Under the pieces are notes generated by a model. That model did not search any database, had not been told where the DNA came from, and saw only the letters and a list, made by a program, of their open reading frames with translations. A program made the position numbers and the translations under genes. DNA of 64,000 bases from Verticillium longisporum (Eukaryota > Ascomycota > Sordariomycetes > Glomerellales > Plectosphaerellaceae): NCBI GenBank assembly GCA_019188255.1, contig JAETXT010000002.1, positions 6,076,001-6,140,000 on the forward strand. Direction: 5' to 3'. Below are positions 1-10,377 of the stretch, in pieces. Each line of letters begins with the position of its first letter. The stretch's first letter is position 1.

Positions 1-1016
1 GACGAGAAACCCAGTGCTAGAGGCAGGATTTCGAAGCTTTCGTGCTCTCCACTCCCCCCTGTTCATCCCAAGCTCGCCTTGACAAGCTGTCATGGTGGGA
101 AAAATCCTGCCAGTTTCCATCGAGCAGCCTTCAAGCCTAGCACCTCCGACAAGATGGATGGGCGGCACAAACTCTAAAAAGCCAGCCGGCCTGGCGCCAA
201 GTCTCGTATTGCTGCCGTGTGGATTGTCGAATCGGTGAAATGGCCTTCCGCTTGTCCTAATGCAGCCGGCGCCCGGCTCCGCTCCCCACGCCGAATCTGC
301 AGGTCCCGCTGGCCCCGCAACCGTTCCCGGCGAAACGACTTGTCCCCGTCCGGACCATCGGATGGGGGGAACACGGGAAATAAACCTAACCGGCACAACT
401 CGCATGCTGGTGTCTCAGGAACAAGCCCCCCCCACCCGCCTTGCCAGGAGCGACTACCGCTGCTGCTGCTGTTCCCGGCCATCCGCAAATCAGCAAACCT
501 GCATGATGCCATCGTGGGTCGATCTGCCGATTCAGCCCTGAACCGATCGTAGGTTGTATTTTCCCCGGCGCGGCTGAGTCGCGCGAGCTGTGAATGCGGG
601 CTTTCTTTTCATCTTTTGGTCCACCCTTTTCGCTGACGGCATCTCGCCTTGCGATCAGGATCCCATTCGGCGCCGGGCTGCCTTCATAGGCCAACCAGTC
701 TGTTTCCCCCTCCGCCCAACAAGCGCATAGTCATGGATGGTGTGTGAACGAAAGCGGCCGGTAAGCCATCACCAGCGGTTCCCTACGTTGGGATGAAGAT
801 CTCTACCGCGGTCCCTCGAGTACAAAAGAAGGCCAGCGTCGTCGGCATCCAGAGGCTTTCTTCCTTTCTCTCAGCATTCCAACGCAACATCAGCTTCCAC
901 ACTCTCGCTTGTATCCGCTGCTCGTCCCGCGTCTACCTTCCCCCCCCCCCCCTGACACTCGCTTCTCTCGCCTTACGAGATATCCACTTTCGTTCCTCCA
1001 CAAGACCTCAGCTACA
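1..1016. other. Non-coding stretch upstream of GPI protein gene
   Basis: No gene is supported here. The short open frames on both strands overlap one another and match no family I know. The last 100 bases are pyrimidine-rich and contain a run of 13 C at 940-952, about 65 bases before the start codon of the next gene, which probably lies in its leader or core promoter. Confidence 0.5.
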
Positions 1017-2133
1017 ATGCATTCTTCGGCTCTTCTCCGCCTCGTCGTCGGCAGCTCGGCCCTCATTGTTGGTGTCCAGGCCCAGCAGTCGTCTGAGCTG
1101 CCCATCCCCTCGAGCGTGGCGCCCTCGAGCGTTGCGCCCTCGAGCGTTGCGCCCTCGAGCGTTGCGCCTTCGAGTGCTGCGCCTTCGAGCGCCGCCCCCT
1201 CGAGCGCCGCTCCTTCGTCGGAGCCCGCGTCCTCGGAGCCCGCCTCGTCCTCTCTCGCGGCTTCTGCCACCGCCACCGTCACTGACACCGTCACTGACAC
1301 TGTCTACCCCACGCCTACCAGCTTCCACTGTAAGTCGCCGTCCATTCTTCTTCGGTCACCCGAAACGCGGTGCTAACATGAACCAGATGAGCCCACCTAC
1401 CACCGTATGTGCACCTTTGGGAGCTCTCCGCCCCTGTTCCGCCCAGATTGCGTGATTTTAACGTGAAAGCAGCCGGCCCCAAGCCCACCCTGACCCATCA
1501 CTACACCATTGACAAGTGTCAGAAGTACCACGGCAAGGACTGCTACCCCGGCCAGGTGTACACCAAGCACTACGAGGCCAAGCCCTGGTACTACGAGGAG
1601 TGCACGACCTACGTCAGGTACGTGCACGGCGACGCCACGACCTGCACCGACACGTACACGCGCACGAGCTGGTACGACCAGGAGAAGCCGACGACCAAGC
1701 AGTACGAGCACAAGCAGACGTACTACGAGACGCACGGCGCCGCCACCGTCACCCTAACCAAGGCCGTGCCGACGCAGACCCTCGTGCCCATCTACCCGAC
1801 CCCGGTCGTGCCCGTCAAGCCCGAGCCCGTCCCCGTCAACCCCCCCGTCAACCCCCCCGTCACCGTCATCCCCCACCCCGAGCCCGGCAAGACCGTCACC
1901 GGCGACGTGCCCGTCAACCCCCCCGTCACCGTCATCCCCCACCCCGAGCCCGAGCACACCGTCACCGCCAACAAGCCCGTCCAGCCCCCGTCACCGTTGT
2001 CCCCGTCCCCGTCCCCAGCCCCGAGACCTCGCAGGTCATTGTCAGCGGCCAGCCCTCGCTCCGCGACGCCGGCTTCCTGCCCCTGCTCATCGCTCTCGGC
2101 GCCCTGCCCGTCGGTCTCGCCGTCCTCATGTAA
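1017..2133 (+). CDS. Ser/Pro-repeat GPI-anchored cell-wall protein (frame break in sequence)
   Basis: Three exons: 1017-1329, 1387-1404 (an 18-base micro-exon) and 1473-2133; both introns keep phase. The protein starts with a signal peptide ending near residue 22 (LIVGVQA), followed by seven PSSVA/PSSAA pentapeptides and Ser/Ala-rich sequence. A Tyr/Cys/Thr-rich central region follows (HYTIDKCQKYHGKDCYPGQ), then Pro/Val repeats with NPPVTVIPHPEP twice. The C-terminus, in the next frame, is SGQPSLRDAGFLPLLIALG and on to VLM, a good GPI-attachment signal. The frame breaks at the C run 1985-1989, where five C are present and six would make the PPVTV repeat continue; repaired length is about 330 residues. 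I infer an O-glycosylated wall mannoprotein. The family is not recognised more precisely. The break is most simply a one-base sequence error. Confidence 0.75.
1107..1211 (+). repeat. 15-bp coding tandem repeat (PSSVA/PSSAA x7)
   Basis: Seven tandem copies of a 15-base unit (consensus ccctcgagcgttgcg) encode Ser/Ala/Pro pentapeptides in the wall protein. The first four copies are nearly identical and the last three have drifted to PSSAA, so the array has probably expanded recently at its 5' side and may vary in length between strains. Confidence 0.9.
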
Positions 2134-2655
2134 AGCTCTCCTGCTGCAGGAGCTTCCATGTCACGGGAACGGACACCAAAACGATGAAAACGACATGATA
2201 AAAGACTTGTGTTGGCGGATCTTGCGATTGCCCAAAGGGAGGGTGGGCTATGGAAGCCCTCCTTTTCTGGGTCCGGTGCGAACGGAGCAAAAGGGGATGT
2301 TTTCGTTTCGAAAAGATGTTGAACTACCTTTACTTAATATCTAATAATGGAGATGTTTCTGTTCGCTGTCGAAAAAAATCATCGTTTCCCTGCCGTCAAT
2401 ACTGCAGGAAAAGTGAAATGCGAAAAAGTGCCGTGTTTCGCCATGGTGTTCTCGGCACTGGTGATGATCTGTTCCCCTCACGGCCCTGTCTCGTGCTCGT
2501 AGTTACCCCTCATGACGTTGTGCGGCTGTCAGTGGCGGGCACGACCTCTTAATGAGAGGAGGGACCAGTTCAGCTCGCGGGTGATTAACACTCACAGTAC
2601 ACACTGAAAGTCCAACATTGCCCAATTTTAACGGGCGAAAACAAGGAAGATCACA
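2134..2655. other. Intergenic region between wall protein and Dabb genes
   Basis: This holds the 3' flank of the wall protein gene and the leader of the Dabb gene. It is more A/T-rich than the coding sequence. No gene or RNA is seen. Confidence 0.5.
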
Positions 2656-3104
2656 ATGCCTTTCGTCCAAGTGACCCAGATTCAATTCAAGGAGCTCGTC
2701 GTCGACGAGGAGGTCAAGTCTGTGAGTTAGCTTATCACCATCACATTTCGCCAGCGACAGACTGACATGTCAGATCTGCGACGGCGCTCTCGCGCTGAAG
2801 GCTAGCTGTCTTCACCCTACTACGGGACAGCCTCTCATCAAGTCGATCACAGGAGGCATTGACCAGAGCACTGGGGGTCGTCAGGTAAGAAGAAACCGGC
2901 ACAGACGCTGACTCGGGGGGACCCTTGGGTATTTGACGTCAGCGGCAGGGTGGCATGACACACCTTTTTGTGTCTGAGTTTGAGACGGAAGATGATCGGA
3001 GAATATACGTCAATGAAGATCAGCAGCATCGCAAGTTTTGCGAGCAACTGTCGGATATGACGGCCAAGATATCGATAGTGGATTTTGCGCCTGGCGTTTT
3101 CTGA
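2656..3104 (+). CDS. Stress-responsive A/B barrel (Dabb) domain protein
   Basis: A small gene in three short exons: 2656-2721, 2774-2884 and 2949-3104, all phase 0, with introns of 52 and 64 bases. The 110-residue product starts MPFVQVTQIQFKEL. It has the Dabb signature in its second half, THLFVSEFETEDDRRIY, and ends with IVDFAPGVF, the usual close of this family (compare VxDFxPGxF in plant HS1-like and bacterial Dabb proteins). Family members form dimeric alpha-beta barrels, and some bind small hydrophobic molecules or act in stress response. The length fits a single-domain Dabb protein. The cellular role here is unknown. No neighbour suggests a pathway. Confidence 0.85.
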
Positions 3105-4852
3105 GTTCTGCGTCTTTCGAAAGTATCCCGATAGGATTTGGTCCGAAACAGGAGGATTGGTGATATGACAGGCAATGGTTAGTATGGAGGGGCGTGCACG
3201 AGCAGTAGCCGCTGTTGCGCTGATGAATGACTTTCGGATTCGAGGCATCTCTCACTTGCTGTTGACGATCTGTTGACCACACCAGAGCAAGAATGGTAGT
3301 GGAATCTGGAGTTCTCAAAAGGTTCCAGGAGCGGGACCCAGTCTGGGGATTGTGGGTTTGCGGGGATCTGGTCCGTCGTGTCCCAACGATGCGACGGTGA
3401 GCCTGTAACACAGTACGACACTGAAGTGGTGGGATCCCATCAGAGTCCCAGGGGCTGATAGTTGTGTTGGTGGTGCTGCTCAATTCCTACATATCTTCTG
3501 GTGATATGTTTGCATCTTGCTTCTTCATCGTGCATGATAATTGAGTTTCGTGATCTCTCGGCTTTACATTGGGTTTAGATCCGCGACAATTCGGCTATGA
3601 GTTTTGCTTCAAGGTTGGTCTCAGCAGGCGAGGCTGGTGATCAAGCAATAGCAGTCTGCGATGCACGTATAGCTGCCCGTACCGAACTGCAGTAAAGCTG
3701 GGTGAGTCATGCGACATGTGCTAAGCTTTTCTATCAGTTGAACGCCATCGTCTTCGCCTGGGCTTAGATTGACCCTGCTCTGGCCTACCCAGCGCGCAAG
3801 TATCTCACGTCGACATACCTGGACGCAGCACCATGAGCACCATTTGCGTACACGGCAGTATTACAATCGTTCCGGAACATCATGTCCAACAGCACTGTTT
3901 TCTTGGTTCATGGGATACACGCTGGCGACTCCCGACGCTGGCTAGTGTCATTGAGACTTTGGGTAGCCTGCGCCCCTTGGAGCACGTTGGCCATGGTGAA
4001 CGGCTAGCGATCTGGTGAGGCAGAATGGTACTTTGGCCGTGAACGAAGGATTCCGTTGGTAGCTCGGTGGCCAGCTCGGTGGCCAGCTCGATGTTTGATT
4101 TCGGTACGTTGAGTATGCCATTGAAGACCTCTTGGATGCAGACACATTTCTCATAAAATGTTTTGTTCTTTGCGAACGGCATGATGCTCGACAGAGCTCG
4201 TCGTACAGGTCACACACTCCAAAGACGCGGGGCTGAGGATGGCCCCCACCCCGATACCCACAGGCCAATCGAGTCCCTGCATCCCCCTCAGCGCAGTACG
4301 TCATTCGGCCCCCCACAGCTAGGAATTCCAGGGGAGGAGCCATCGAGGATGAACACGAGTGAAGCGACCAGGATGGAAGGAAGGCTGGACAAACAGGGTG
4401 TAGTCAGGCAGGCACGACGCTGTTAGCAGTTACCTGCGGTAGACAGTCAAGTGGAGTGGAGGGCTTGGAGGGGGGGCAGCAATGAACTGGGCACTGGGCA
4501 GGATGGATCAACGGGGGAAGGGCACCCCCCCAAATCCACTCGCGCGCCTCACTTCTGCTCTAGCACATCCCTTCCCACGCTATTGTGTTGCGCCGCCTGC
4601 ACCTGCATCCAGCACCGTACCTTGGGTAGACACGCATGTCATCAAGGGGCGCACAGGAGGCAGGTCCCTGAGCTTGTTCTCCTCGATTGTTAACTTTCTT
4701 TCCCCGTGCCTTTATTACCACCACCACTTTTCCACCACCAATCCGTCGACCTGAAGCACCATCCCTCTGCTGCTCATCACCCTCGTATCGACGACTGAAA
4801 CGACTCTTCTTCCTCGATCAAGCTCTTCATCAGCTTGTCTGCCGCCATCACC
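3105..4852. other. Intergenic region, 1.7 kb
   Basis: No convincing gene. Several 80-130 codon frames on the minus strand (3010-3483, 3880-4343) lack recognisable domains. A short direct repeat (ggccagctcggt, twice) lies at about 4068-4091. The 3' end is the leader and promoter of the gene at 4853, with C/T-rich sequence from about 4690. Confidence 0.4.
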
Positions 4853-6046
4853 ATGGCGCAGCCTCACCCCACTCTCATCAACCTGCCTCCTCCAGGTTCA
4901 AACCCGGACACGCCCTCGGAAATGCCGTGCGTTACCCAGAATCCTTCTTCGCGTGTCCAGTGAGCTGACCGAAACTGCAACAGCGGCACGCCCACGAGCA
5001 CCACCACCTCCATGTCCGCCCTCTCGACCACAGCCATCAAAGACGGCCAACGTGGGCATCTTCCCCATGGACACACCGACAGAGGTCACACTCACAACCC
5101 TTCGACCCAGAGCCTCGAGGCCGAGCGCGCTGACCGCATCTCGCGCCTTGCCGGCCTCGAGCGGGTCTCAACCCTGCGCGCCTCGGGCCAGCAGCAGCTG
5201 GCCGGCGGTGTCAATTCTCTCTCGCCGCAGACCGCGTCCACCTCGACATACGGCTTCCCCCCGAACAACCCGAACCCGACACCAGCCTACTTCGATGCCC
5301 AGGGCCAGCCAACGGCTGCTACCAAGATGAGCACGGTCGGCACAGCCAGCGCCACAGCAAGCTATGCGGGCGGCGATGACGAGACACGCACAGCCCCGGG
5401 CGATCGCGACGAGGATCTGCAGAGTACGGACACAAATTATCGAGGTTCGGGCTCCGTCACCAGCGTTGGTGAACCCGAACACATGGATGAGGACATAGAT
5501 GGCGCAGCCCGATCTGTCGGTGGCTACGAGGATCGCATGAGCGATGACGGCTCGGCAAGCCTCGTAGGCTTTGGTGAAGGCGCCAACAGTACCGTCTCCG
5601 GTCCCATCTACCACCGCCGGCCCATTCCTGGCCTGGCGAACGCGCAGAGTGGTTCCGGTGTCCAGTGGGGTCTGGAAAGGAACAATTCGGGACTCAGCGA
5701 CACGCCGAGAAGCCGAGGGGATGTCATCATGGGCGGGGACACACCAACAAGTGCTGCAGCGATGCAGCAGCGGAGGGACGCCAAGTTTGCGGATGGATTC
5801 GCTGCCGAAACCGGTCGTGACGAAGACATGTTCGCAGATCCGAGCAACCGCACACCAGGGTCGGCGGGGCAGTCTCCATTCACTGCGCAGCCGCCTGGGG
5901 CCCAGCAGGCGTTTCTGCCGGGGCGGATGCCGACGTCGACCGCGCGGGACGCTGTCGAACGCATGGTCGGCGCCGGCGGGCTGGATGGCAGCGAATCCAG
6001 AGGTGCAGCCCAGCCAGGGCAGTTCGAGTTCGAGGAACGCAAGTAG
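4853..6046 (+). CDS. Conserved ascomycete Ser/Thr-rich protein of unknown function
   Basis: Two exons, 4853-4926 and 4984-6046 (57-base intron, GTGCGT donor, phase 2), encode about 378 residues. I place the start upstream of the longest uninterrupted frame because the spliced N-terminus (MAQPHPTLINLPPPGSNPD, then MPGTPTSTTTSMSALSTTA) reads smoothly and resembles a conserved filamentous-ascomycete family I remember only as hypothetical. A short charged helix follows (LEAERADRISRLAGLERV). The rest is low-complexity, acidic and Ser/Gly-rich, with DSASLVGF-like and GPIYHRRPIPG segments. No catalytic or DNA-binding domain is visible, and there is no signal peptide or membrane segment. I would expect a disordered, probably nuclear or cytoplasmic protein, but function cannot be assigned. 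Confidence 0.8.
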
Positions 6047-6687
6047 ACGCGTTGTGGCTGTCTGAATTGGCTCTTGGACCGGCGCGTGTCACGATCATGT
6101 CTTGGGTAGGGTGACTTATGGCGCGGGATCTGTTTCTTTGGAGAGACGCAAAGATGCAGGAAGTCGCGTCGAGGAACAATGGTAACGGCATGTACCTTGG
6201 TGAGACGAGGAGGATTTGCAGACCGGTCCCGTTTAACGTCTATATGCCGACGAATTGAGAGGTGGACCAATCCTCGAGATTTTGCTTTCTCGTCTGCATC
6301 TTGAAGTTGACTACGCCTTTCGTGTTGCTTGTGCATCACTGAGTCTTTACGAGGATATTCTAGCGCCTATCGAAAGGGTCGTTGCCCGTTTTGTTGCTTT
6401 CTCATTGTGGAAAGGCAACTGCCTTTTGGGCGCATGCCTCGATCGTTCAAGATTTCCGTTCTTTACAAAAGGCCAGTCCCCATCATTTTGCCTCTAAACT
6501 GGTTCCAAAGTGGTTCGACCTTGCACTCGATCGACTTGAATCACCAACATCAAAGCCTTATTAGGTAAGTCAGCACGATGAAGCAGCCCATGGCCAGACG
6601 TGTGAGTCTCAAGTTGAACCTTGCAGCCATGACTTGATCACAACTAACCGATCGTCGATACAGGTGAGGAGGTCGCCGTTATCCTCC
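6047..6687. other. Intergenic region with probable 5'-UTR intron
   Basis: This is the 3' flank of the hypothetical gene and the leader of the 2EXR gene. A likely leader intron runs 6565-6663 (GTAAGT donor, ACTAAC branch site, ACAG acceptor), ending 24 bases before the start codon at 6688. No other feature is seen. Confidence 0.5.
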
Positions 6688-7828
6688 ATGCCTAAACGAC
6701 CTGCTGGAAACAACCAGAGGGTGAACCGTCGCCGAGACTCTGTCGACATCAAAGAAGCCGCCAGAAAAACAAGTGAGAAGCAGGCACGCGCAAAGGATCG
6801 ATCTGCCGTCACTAGCCAAGCCGTTGCTCGAATGATGCTCAAGGGTCGCAAGGTCACGCCTGCCGGCACCTGGCTGCAGAACCCCGACGACAAGGACAAG
6901 AGCTTTCTCCTCGAGAGACTGCCCATTGAGCTTCGCTACGACATTTATGATGAGGTCCTCTCGGACATGAATCCGAACATAAGCTACGTGACTGTTCGCC
7001 TTCCGCGACAACGATGCTGTGCCATGACTCTTGGCACCATGAGTAAGGAGTCCAAGTGGCGTTGGGGCGACGATCTCATCGAGGCCATCCCCGAGATGCG
7101 CCAGCTCGTTGAGAGACACATTGGCGCGCACCGACAGATCGCGCAAAGACCTCTTAGCACCGTCCGCAAGAACAAGGACCTGGCTGTGTATTGCTTCGAG
7201 CCGAGCCACACGGCTGTCGATTGGCGGCTGGTCATTGATAAGGCGGCGAGCATTCGCACGCTGGGACCCGACGTTCGCAACATTGGCATCCGCATTGACG
7301 GCAACCACGCGGGCGGACTCAAGGGTCAGAAATACTCTTTGTCGCACCGCTTGTGCGGCCCTGGATTTAACTGCGACTCGATATGCCCCTCGCAGCTGGT
7401 TGATTTCATCGACAACTTTTCACGCGTGAAACATGTGTACCTGCTTATCATGCTGCAGGCCCACCACATGCGGGTGGGTAAGAGCAAGGCAAATGTCCGC
7501 AGCCTCATCAAGCATCTTGTGGGTATGTTTTGTTCCTCGACGACCTGATGGCTGGAGGCGAGTTAGTGCTGGGTAGCTAACCGTGGCAATAGGCCTAAGC
7601 AAATCGGATGGTCGCGCCAAGTTTGAAGACCGCTCGCGCGTATGGGTTGAAATCAAGGCGGAGGAGGCCAAGGCGAAACTCACCGAAGAAATATATTCCA
7701 CCTTCAGGGTCGCGCGTCAGGCCATGAGCGTGCTGTCACGCAATACCGGCATGCGTCGGAGCCTATCGCTTTCGAACCGCGAGAAGATCAAAGCGCGGGT
7801 CCTGATTACGTCGTTTTACCTCCAGTAA
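6688..7828 (+). CDS. 2EXR-domain (F-box-like) fungal protein
   Basis: Two exons, 6688-7522 and 7593-7828 (70-base intron with GCTAAC branch site, phase 1), encode about 356 residues. The start at 6688 is preferred over an in-frame ATG at 6634 because that one lies inside the probable leader intron. The basic N-terminus is followed near residue 72 by FLLERLPIELRYDIYDEVL, the hallmark of 2EXR and related F-box-like fungal domains. A 'LGPDVRNIGIRID' segment and a 'LVDFIDNFSRVKHVYLLI' segment follow in the style of these proteins. Such genes are abundant in filamentous fungi and mostly uncharacterised; some F-box relatives recruit SCF ubiquitin ligases, but no proper F-box is demonstrable here. 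There is no membrane segment and no signal peptide. Confidence 0.75.
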
Positions 7829-8310
7829 GCCTCAGATAGTCTTCCTACAAGAGAGCAAGTGGGGGTTCAGGAGAATATCAGCGAGCATTTTGAGGCACAG
7901 GAGGGCATATATGCATACCAGCTTTGCTTGCTTACGCTGAGCAAAGCAGGCGCGAGCTTTCGGGGAAAGGTATATCATATGACGGCTCTCGATAGAAGAC
8001 AGGACGCAAATTCAATATCTCATGCTATCATCTGCAATACGTCTCAGACATAACTTCGAGGCAGAGTGCAAGGCCATTAGCACTAATTTCCAGATGACAG
8101 AAATCGGTCTAGGGTGGAGACATTCGGCACCGACATCGGAAGTCATCGCCGAACATGTCCGGCCGTCATTCCCGACGATCCTCGACACAACGCCGAGCCA
8201 TCAAGGCTCTTCAAGCCAGAACATATTTGTAACCTCGCAAGCAGTGGAGTCAACCGCTCACCACCTCGTTCAAAAGACTGCATGTTATTTTGCATTCCTT
8301 CCACCTCACA
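7829..8310. other. Intergenic region before LrgAB gene
   Basis: No feature beyond the flanks of the neighbouring genes is seen. Confidence 0.4.
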
Positions 8311-10231
8311 ATGGTTCAGTCTGCACCCAGAGACAAGGCCGGCAGGGCGATGACGCAGCTTCGCGAAGGCGTGAGCGACGGGCTGGGCGCCCTCAAATTG
8401 GTACGTCTAGCCGTCGGTATTGACGGGTGAAACCCCTGGCTGATATAGGAAGTACAGACGCTTTCGACAACGGCCCCAAAGCTGCTGGTATCGTGGCTCT
8501 ACGTACCCTCCGGCATCATGGTGACACTGGCGTTCTGTTTCGCCGTTCACGTTGGTCTGCGTGCCGCAGGCGTGTCTTTCCCTTCGTCTGTCGCCTGCCT
8601 GGTGCTTTTGTTCGCCGTGCTGTTGCTTTCTGAAATGGTTCTTGGCGCGCGAAAGACGAAACTCGTCGTCGACTTGATTGACGTGCCTGTGAGCTGCGCC
8701 CTGTGGAACGAAGCTTGCTGCAGAGCCTAATGGAATGCAGGCCGGCTGGTCCCTCCGCTGGATCAACGTCATGTTTACGCCGTCTTTCATCCTTTTACCC
8801 CTGAGTCCAGCCATTGGGATCATGGAAGTCCTGAAGATCATTGCTGTGTTTCGTACGTCCCACATGCATGCTTCGTTGGATTCTCACTGACCCCTTCAGT
8901 TTTGGGCTTCCTTGCCATGATGGCCCTGGCTGCCTATCTCACGCGTGGCATCCAGCTTGTCACCGGTTCCTCAAAGCGAGCCATCGCGGAGCGTGCTGAA
9001 GAGATGGGAAACGAGACGGATGAGATCCCCTTGGCAGCAACACCTCGCGGCGAAGAATCATCGTCGGCGCCAACATCTGCACCCATTTCAGCTGTCCCGT
9101 CGTCCGTATCGTTGAACACCCTCGCCCCCTTGCCACCTTCGCGCAACGCCTCTCATGTCTTTCTTTCGGACACTTTACGCTCCGGTGGTCACCATCTGAA
9201 CGAGACCTCGGCTCTTAATGTCCCTCCCTCGCTGCCGCCGCAAGTTCCCCTTCCACATCCACGGACACAGATCTGGGCCGCTTGGCTCACCCACCACAGC
9301 GACCACCTCACATACGGTGCCCTCTTTCTGTTCGCTGGCATTCCCCTGTATTATAGTTCGGTCTATGCTATGCCCCTCCAGCTCAGCGTCACGATCCTGG
9401 CTTACTTCGCCGCCCTCGCCATTCCCCTGAGCTGGCGTCAATACATCCACCCCGTCCTCGTCACAGCCCTCATCAGCGTCCTGACCCTCTGGGCCCTCGC
9501 CGGCGGCGGGCCCTTATCCAAAGCCCTGGCCCCCTACCGAACGGGCGCCACCTACCTCCGCCTCTGGTCCGGCGACGCAACGTCCACCCTCCCCGGCGCC
9601 GGCGACATGCTCGCCACCGCCCTCGACGCCTCCATCGTCTCCCTCGCGCTGCCCATGTACCAGTACCGCCGCGAGCTGCGCGCCCACTTCCTCGCCATCG
9701 TCCTGCCGAACCTCGTCCTCGCCGTCGCGAGCCTCTTCTGCTACCCGGTCGTCTGCTTCGCCATCGGCATCGAGGCCCGCCGCGCCCTCGCCTTTGCGTC
9801 GCGCAGCCTGACCCTCGCGCTGGCGATCCCGGCGACGGAGAACCTCGGCGGCGACGTCAATGCCGTGGCGGCGCTGGCCATCTTTAGCGGCATCGCGGGC
9901 GTGCTCATCGGGGAGAGGATGTTGCGCTGGATGCGGATTCCGGAGGGTATGTCCTTCTCCTACGTCCTTCTTCTGCTTCCTTGTTCTACTTTCTTCTCTC
10001 TCTCTCTCTCTCTCTCTCGCTCGAGAACTGACTGTTACAGACGATTATGTCACGAGAGGCGTCACGCTTGGGGCCAACTCGTCGGCGATTGCCACGGCCG
10101 TGCTGCTGAGGACGGACCCCCGCGCGGCGGCGCTGTCGAGTCTGAGCATGAGTTTGTTTGGCACCATGACCGTGTTGCTGACGTCCATTCCACCGATCGC
10201 CGGGGTTGTGCGGTCGCTGGTGTCGCTGTAG
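8311..10231 (+). CDS. LrgA-LrgB fusion membrane protein (PLGG1-like carboxylate transporter)
   Basis: Five exons: 8311-8400, 8449-8688, 8741-8852, 8900-9946 and 10041-10231, in phase throughout, giving about 559 residues. The N-terminal third has four hydrophobic segments in the LrgA/CidA pattern (GIMVTLAFCFAVHVGLRAAG; SVACLVLLFAVLLLSEMVLG). A polar Ser/Pro linker of about 130 residues follows, then an LrgB/CidB-like block (LDASIVSLALPMYQYRREL; LALAIPATENLGGDVNAVAA; RGVTLGANSSAIATAVLL). The order LrgA-linker-LrgB is that of plant PLGG1, the chloroplast glycolate/glycerate transporter; bacterial LrgA and LrgB are separate proteins linked to autolysis control and pyruvate uptake. I infer carboxylate transport across an inner or plasma membrane, unproven here. 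The last intron carries a (CT)n microsatellite. The convergent neighbour is an MFS monocarboxylate-type transporter 146 bp away. Confidence 0.85.
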
Positions 10232-10377
10232 GTATGGCTCTTGTAAAAAACTGCTGGCTTCTGCAGGTTGGGCAGCATAGTTAGGTGTATGCCGAGTCGT
10301 TTATTGGCACTGGTATCAAGTTTTATTCGCGAATCCACGCTTTCGGTCTATTCTCATGATCTGGTGGCAAGGCACAG

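Noticed and set aside
4900..4920. tRNA T-loop-like sequence (aggttcaaacccgg)
   Set aside because: It lies in the first coding exon of the conserved hypothetical gene, and no cloverleaf can be built around it.
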